64,000 bases of DNA from Marinilabilia salmonicolor. Lineage in GTDB: Bacteria; Bacteroidota; Bacteroidia; Bacteroidales; Marinilabiliaceae. The notes under the pieces were generated by a model. The model saw only the letters and a program-made list of their open reading frames with translations, did not search any database and was not told the DNA's origin. The stretch is from the NCBI RefSeq assembly GCF_003003035.1, contig NZ_PVTS01000015.1, positions 62,001 to 126,000 on the forward strand, written 5' to 3'. Each line of letters begins with the position of its first letter. The stretch's first letter is position 1. Shown here one piece after another: positions 60,095 to 64,000 of this stretch. The translations under genes were made by a program, and so were the position numbers.

Positions 60095-61195
60095 ATGCAA
60101 AAATTATTTTTCGTTTTCCTGATTATCCTGGCTACAGCTTGCAATTCCTCTATAGAAAAAATTCCTGTCCATGCCTGGATGGGAGGTCCCGGAGAAGCCA
60201 CTGATCAGGAACTGGCACAACAATTCTCGGATCTGAAGAACAAAGGCATTGACGCTTTGATGTACAATGGCGGTCACGATCCGGCCACCTATCACCGGGT
60301 AGGAAAGATTGCCAAAGAGGCCGGATTGGAATTTCATGCCTGGGTCCCCACCATGGTACAGGGATATTCCGAAAAACTGGATTCGTCCTGGTATGCAGTC
60401 AATGGCAAGGGAGAATCCGCCTTGACTGACCCTGCTTACGTGCCTTACTATACTTTTCTATGTCCTGAAAGAGAAGAGGTCTATCAATTTCTTGAAGATC
60501 TCTATGTCAGCATCGCAAAAGTGGAAGAAATTGACGGTGTTCATCTCGATTACATCCGCTTCCCTGATGTCATTCTGGCCCGGGGGTTATGGGACAAATA
60601 TGACCTGGTAATGGACCGGGAATACCCACAATTTGACTATTGCTACTGCGATTCATGCACAAGCAGATTTAAAGCTGAAACAGGCATCGACATTAAAGAA
60701 GTTGAAGATCCATCAGCAGTTGCCGAATGGAAACAGTTCCGGTACGATCTGATTACCAAAATCGTCAACAGACTGGCTGATGCTGTTCATCAGGAGGGGA
60801 AAGAGATTTCAGCGGCGGTTTTTCCAGGCCCCCATTCCGTAGCGCAGAAAATAGTCCGCCAGGAATGGAACAAGTGGAATCTTGACGCCTTTTATCCGAT
60901 GAATTACAACGATTTTTATCTGGAGGATGTCAATTGGATTGGTGAAGTCACCAAAGAAGGAGTGACGGCCACTAAAGGCAAGGGGAAGCTCTTCAGCGGT
61001 CTGTTTATTCGTCCGGAACTGCCGGAGAATGACCAGCCATCCGATCCGGAACTTCACGGACTTACCCCGGAACAACTTGAAGAAGCAATCCGCCTGTCGG
61101 TGCAAAACGGAGCAACAGGAGTTTGCCTCTTCACGCCCGGTCGCATGACTGATGAACACTGGGAAGCCCTTTCTTCAGAAATTTTCTCAAAATAA
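60095..61195 (+). CDS. GHL10-type (glycosyl hydrolase-like 10) lipoprotein
   Basis: This 366-residue lipoprotein (signal ending LATAC, Cys16) has a TIM-barrel pattern like the GHL10 family. The conserved DGVHLDYIRFP carries Asp152, and a Cys cluster at residues 183, 185 and 188 (CYCDSC) resembles the CxC-xx-C of related proteins. Strand ends AAVFPGP and DAFYPMNYND fit a barrel. The activity of the family is mostly unknown. It is co-transcribed with GH92 (14-bp gap), so it may cleave a neighbouring linkage in the same glycan. Confidence 0.78.
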   Translation: MQKLFFVFLIILATACNSSIEKIPVHAWMGGPGEATDQELAQQFSDLKNKGIDALMYNGGHDPATYHRVGKIAKEAGLEFHAWVPTMVQGYSEKLDSSWYAVNGKGESALTDPAYVPYYTFLCPEREEVYQFLEDLYVSIAKVEEIDGVHLDYIRFPDVILARGLWDKYDLVMDREYPQFDYCYCDSCTSRFKAETGIDIKEVEDPSAVAEWKQFRYDLITKIVNRLADAVHQEGKEISAAVFPGPHSVAQKIVRQEWNKWNLDAFYPMNYNDFYLEDVNWIGEVTKEGVTATKGKGKLFSGLFIRPELPENDQPSDPELHGLTPEQLEEAIRLSVQNGATGVCLFTPGRMTDEHWEALSSEIFSK

Positions 61196-61228
61196 GACAA
61201 ACAGCAGGTCGTACCTGCAAAAAACAAA

Positions 61229-61268
61229 AAGAGGCTGTCAAAGCGTATCTGCGGGCAGCCTCTTTTGT
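61229..61268. terminator. bidirectional intrinsic terminator
   Basis: AAGAGGCTG pairs with CAGCCTCTT across an 18-nt loop, with TTTTGTATT after it on plus and TTTTTGTTTTTT on minus. It separates the convergent GHL10 and GH92-2 genes. Confidence 0.85.
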
Positions 61269-61551
61269 ATTAAAAAATATGGTTCTTCTGTTTAACCTAC
61301 CCTATTTATAAAACAGGTAAGGCGAAAAAAGGCTGAAAGCCTGAGAGCAATACCCCAGAGCAACCCATTGGGAGTGGAGTTGTTCCCACGCCCCCCTTTT
61401 ATATCAGCAAGAAAACTCCTGTTTTTGGGTGTGCTTGATAAGAAAGCGTCAAGTGCAAGGCGGGCGATGACTGAAAAACAGGAATTTACTTTTCGTAAAT
61501 GACTGTTTTGAAGGCAAGCCCAACGCAGCAATTGGCGTTTTCCTGCAAGCA
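61269..61551. other. intergenic region downstream of GH92-2
   Basis: Besides repeat family B copy 2, this region holds a short minus-strand hairpin AGGCTTTCAGCCT followed by six T (61328-61342), a possible extra terminator. No gene is supported. Confidence 0.5.
61329..61386 (+). repeat. dispersed hairpin repeat family B, copy 2
   Basis: GGCTGAAAGCCT, AGCAATACCC and a CCCATTGGG hairpin are in the same order as in 24646-24703. Sequence identity is modest, so this is a structural match. Confidence 0.45.
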
Positions 61552-63843
61552 CTATCTGTCCGGTTGATCATCCAGATAAAACTTCAAGTATCCTTTCTCA
61601 ATGAGCTCATCGTGTGATATCATAAATTTCCTGAGCGGTTTTCCGCCAAGTTCCATCTTCCGGATGTAAATGTTGTCCTCAGAATTATTCACCGACTCGA
61701 TGACAATCTTTTCCCCGGGGAAATAATCTTCATCGAGATGAATGGTTACCCTGTCAAAAACCGGAGAACTGAGGGTATAAACAGGATCAGCCGGACTCAC
61801 CGGATAAAAGCCCATCATGCTGTAGAGCAACCAGGCACTCATAGTTCCTGTATCGTCATTTCCCGGAAGACCATCAGGTCCGGTATGGAAATAACGGTTC
61901 ACACAGTCGCGCACAGTCCTTTGGGTACGCCACTCCTCTCCCTTCACATAATTGAAGAACCATGGATAACCCATATCCGGCTCATTACTCATATCAAACA
62001 ATCCGTCATTAAAAGCCCGCTCCAACTGATGCACAAAGCGATCCGCCCCGCCCATCAGTCTCATCAGCCCCCGGATATCATGCGGTACAGCAAATGAATA
62101 TTGCCAGGAATTGCCCTCATGAAAACCGTGAACCGGTTCAAAATTCTCACCCTGCATGGGATCAAAATTGGGCATAAACGTACCATCCGCTTCCAGTGGT
62201 CTCATAAGATCATACTCCGGATCAAAATATTTCTTGTAGCCAAGAGAACGCTCATAAAGCATTTCATGGTCTTTCTTTTTACCCAGCGCAAGGGCAAGTC
62301 TGGAAAGACTGTAATCGGCCACATAAAACTCCAGCGCCTCGGAAACGGTATTGTCAAAGCTGTCCCTGAATGCGATGAAATGGTTTTTCTTAAAAAAATC
62401 ATTGTGCGGACGAAGAGGATTTTCATCTCCTCCCGACATGGCTGATTTCATCATCCCTTCGTAAGCCGTCTCCACATCAAAACCGGTAAGCCCCCGAAGA
62501 TATGAATCAGCCAAAACCACAAGAGCCGGATCGCCCTCCATCACGTTGGTTTCCCTACTGTAGAGCTCCCACTTCGGCAACCATCCGCTCTCTTTATACA
62601 TATCCACCATAGAGTTGAGCATATCGGTTTGTTGCTCAGGATAAACCAGGGTAAGCAGCGGATGCACATTTCGGTAAGTATCCCAAAGGGAAAAAACGGT
62701 ATGTCGGTTATGCCCGTCGGTTTTCAGAATTTCAGCTGACTCCATCGCCGGATACTCCCCATTCACATCCTGAAGAATATTGGGATGAATAAGTAAGTGG
62801 TATAGTGCGGTGTAAAACTTCACCTTTTCCTCTTCCGAACCCCCTTCCACTTCAATTTTCGACAACTGATGGTTCCAGCGCTCCTTTGCCTGGGCCATTG
62901 TTTGCTCAAAATCGAAAGCAGGTTGTTCAGCATTCAGGTTTTCCCGTGCATTTTCAATACTCACATACGAAACACCCACTTTGGCTTCGATAGTCTCCCC
63001 CTTTTCGGTTTCGAAGGAGTACCATGCCCCGATCTGTTCGCCGGCCAACTCGCGAGAATAATTATCATAAATCTTAAATTGACCGCTGGTGGAGGACCAT
63101 TGGTGCCGTGTTCCCGGAAGCTGGGGTTGTTTTTTCCAATAGCCCCGTTTAATAGCAGGCTTGCTAAACTCTACCACAAAATAGACCGGAATAACGGCTT
63201 CAGGATTGTAGCAAAATGTTCCCATCAGCTTGTAACCCTCTATTTCGGTGTCGGAAACCATTTTCACAAAAGCTCCCGATTCATTGGTCAGTCCATGTCC
63301 CAGGTTCAACAGAATATTGGCTTTTCCTTCGGGGAAGGTATATCTGCTGATTCCGGTTCGGGTAGTCGTTGTCGCCTCCGCCTTGATGCTGTACCTGTCC
63401 AGAAAAGCAGAATAGTAACCCGGCGAAGCTTCCTGATTGCTGATGGCGGTACCATAACGATTAAAATCCACCTCCAGGTCTCCGGTAGTGGGCATCAGAA
63501 GAATACTACCAAGGTCCGGGCAACCCACACCACTCAGGTTTACATGCGAAAAGCCGGTCATCAATTCATTGTTATACACGTAGGGGTTGGAACACCATCC
63601 ATCGGTATTGGAATATTCATTGCCCTCATGCGGGGTGACGTTATACGGCACTACCGACACCATACCCCATGGTACCACCGGCCCGGGAAAGGTCGCCCCG
63701 TAATTGGATGTCCCTATAAAAGGGTTTACATATTCAGAGGGCTTCTGTCCGTGTATTGTGAATGGTAAAAGAAACATTCCCATAACAGCAGCACAGTATA
63801 AAAAGGCCTCTTTTTTAGCTGACTTGACAAATGATAATCTCAT
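61552..63843 (-). CDS. GH92 alpha-mannosidase 2
   Basis: This 763-residue enzyme has a signal peptide (to about residue 33, HGQ) and the GH92 landmarks YVNPFIGTSNYGATFPGPVVPWG, SLWDTYRNVHPLL, HEGNSWQYSFAVPHD and PGNDDTGTMSAWLLYSMMGFYPV. The acidic loop reads GNDDTGT where the other GH92 has GDEDNGQ, so the two probably belong to different subgroups. It is transcribed on the minus strand, after a GH2-like gene ending 21 bp upstream, which makes a mannosidase operon facing the plus-strand one. Confidence 0.95.
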   Translation of the reverse strand: MRLSFVKSAKKEAFLYCAAVMGMFLLPFTIHGQKPSEYVNPFIGTSNYGATFPGPVVPWGMVSVVPYNVTPHEGNEYSNTDGWCSNPYVYNNELMTGFSHVNLSGVGCPDLGSILLMPTTGDLEVDFNRYGTAISNQEASPGYYSAFLDRYSIKAEATTTTRTGISRYTFPEGKANILLNLGHGLTNESGAFVKMVSDTEIEGYKLMGTFCYNPEAVIPVYFVVEFSKPAIKRGYWKKQPQLPGTRHQWSSTSGQFKIYDNYSRELAGEQIGAWYSFETEKGETIEAKVGVSYVSIENARENLNAEQPAFDFEQTMAQAKERWNHQLSKIEVEGGSEEEKVKFYTALYHLLIHPNILQDVNGEYPAMESAEILKTDGHNRHTVFSLWDTYRNVHPLLTLVYPEQQTDMLNSMVDMYKESGWLPKWELYSRETNVMEGDPALVVLADSYLRGLTGFDVETAYEGMMKSAMSGGDENPLRPHNDFFKKNHFIAFRDSFDNTVSEALEFYVADYSLSRLALALGKKKDHEMLYERSLGYKKYFDPEYDLMRPLEADGTFMPNFDPMQGENFEPVHGFHEGNSWQYSFAVPHDIRGLMRLMGGADRFVHQLERAFNDGLFDMSNEPDMGYPWFFNYVKGEEWRTQRTVRDCVNRYFHTGPDGLPGNDDTGTMSAWLLYSMMGFYPVSPADPVYTLSSPVFDRVTIHLDEDYFPGEKIVIESVNNSEDNIYIRKMELGGKPLRKFMISHDELIEKGYLKFYLDDQPDR

Positions 63844-63864
63844 GATATTTATTTTTTAATCTGT

Positions 63865-64000
63865 TCAAAAAGCATCAGCCAGTGAACGAATCTCAAGTTC
63901 TTCTTCAAAATCCGGAATCTCTTCACCGGTTTCGAAAGTCACCGTTTTTGTTTCTCCCGGAATCATATTAAAGAAGTTGTCACTCCACCGGCCACTGTTT
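63865..64000 (-). CDS. C-terminus of a GH2 beta-mannosidase-like protein (partial)
   Basis: Only the last 44 residues are in the window: RWSDNFFNMIPGETKTVTFETG and an acidic tail ending RSLADAF. The SDNFF-LLPGE-type ending is typical of GH2 beta-mannosidases and related glycosidases, where it closes the last Ig-like domain. The stop lies 21 bp before the GH92-2 start, so both are in one operon. Beta-mannosidase activity would remove the core beta-mannose left after GH92 trimming, but the catalytic part is outside the window. Confidence 0.6.
   Translation of the reverse strand, partial: NSGRWSDNFFNMIPGETKTVTFETGEEIPDFEEELEIRSLADAF

Noticed and set aside
62869-63768. 299-residue plus-strand frame
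   Set aside because: It is antisense to GH92-2, which shows full family motifs.

Overview
The window comes from a member of the Bacteroidota, probably a free-living or marine Bacteroidales/Marinilabiliales-type organism (the lineage below phylum is inference). The evidence is a SusC/SusD pair, a hybrid two-component regulator (HTCS), two proteins with type IX secretion (T9SS) sorting tails, many lipoproteins, and promoters with the Bacteroidota -7 box TAnnTTTG. No rRNA, tRNA, CRISPR array or intact transposase was recognised.

Region 1 (1-6.8 kb and 13.1-20.7 kb, almost all minus strand) makes a surface polysaccharide. It encodes a deacetylase-like protein, asparagine synthase, a DegT/DnrJ aminotransferase, a DUF354 protein, a FemAB/GNAT-like protein, GT4 and GT2 glycosyltransferases, a Wzy-like polymerase, a Wzx-like flippase, an unusual sugar-phosphate transferase, a nucleotide-sugar epimerase and an ATP-grasp protein. 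Unrelated genes split it: an AbgT transporter, an NlpC/P60 lipoprotein, a stand-alone AICAR formyltransferase, a HI0933-type flavoprotein and two small proteins. metK (20.9-22.1 kb) follows, with a good promoter and a SAM-II-like riboswitch in its leader.

Region 2 (22.6-47.4 kb) is a glycosaminoglycan utilisation locus. It has two PL8 lyases with intact His/Tyr/Arg/Glu catalytic sets (one carrying a T9SS tail), SusC, SusD, two SusE-position lipoproteins built from one repeated module, a T9SS surface protein, an S1 sulfatase, the HTCS and a GH88 unsaturated glucuronyl hydrolase. The expected flow is: lyases cut sulfated chondroitin/dermatan or hyaluronan-like chains outside the cell, SusCD imports oligosaccharides, and GH88 and sulfatases finish them. 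Four transcription units share a bipartite site (GTGTACAA-N11/12-TTGTGAAC-like) exactly 32 bp upstream of a TAnnTTTG box. I propose this as the HTCS operator.

Region 3 (47.6 kb to the end) adds glycoconjugate degradation: two more S1 sulfatases, GH20 hexosaminidase, GH3, an N-acetylhexosamine 1-kinase (NahK-like), a cytoplasmic CBM9-like protein, GH92 alpha-mannosidase, a GHL10-type lipoprotein, a second GH92 on the opposite strand and the tail of a probable GH2 beta-mannosidase. Together regions 2 and 3 look designed to strip both the glycosaminoglycan and the N-glycan parts of a proteoglycan (inference).

Intergenic DNA, especially 24.6-25.2, 30.4-31.3, 14.0-14.3 and 49.1-49.4 kb, is filled with dispersed hairpin repeats, a 120-bp palindrome and a MITE-like element with terminal inverted repeats.
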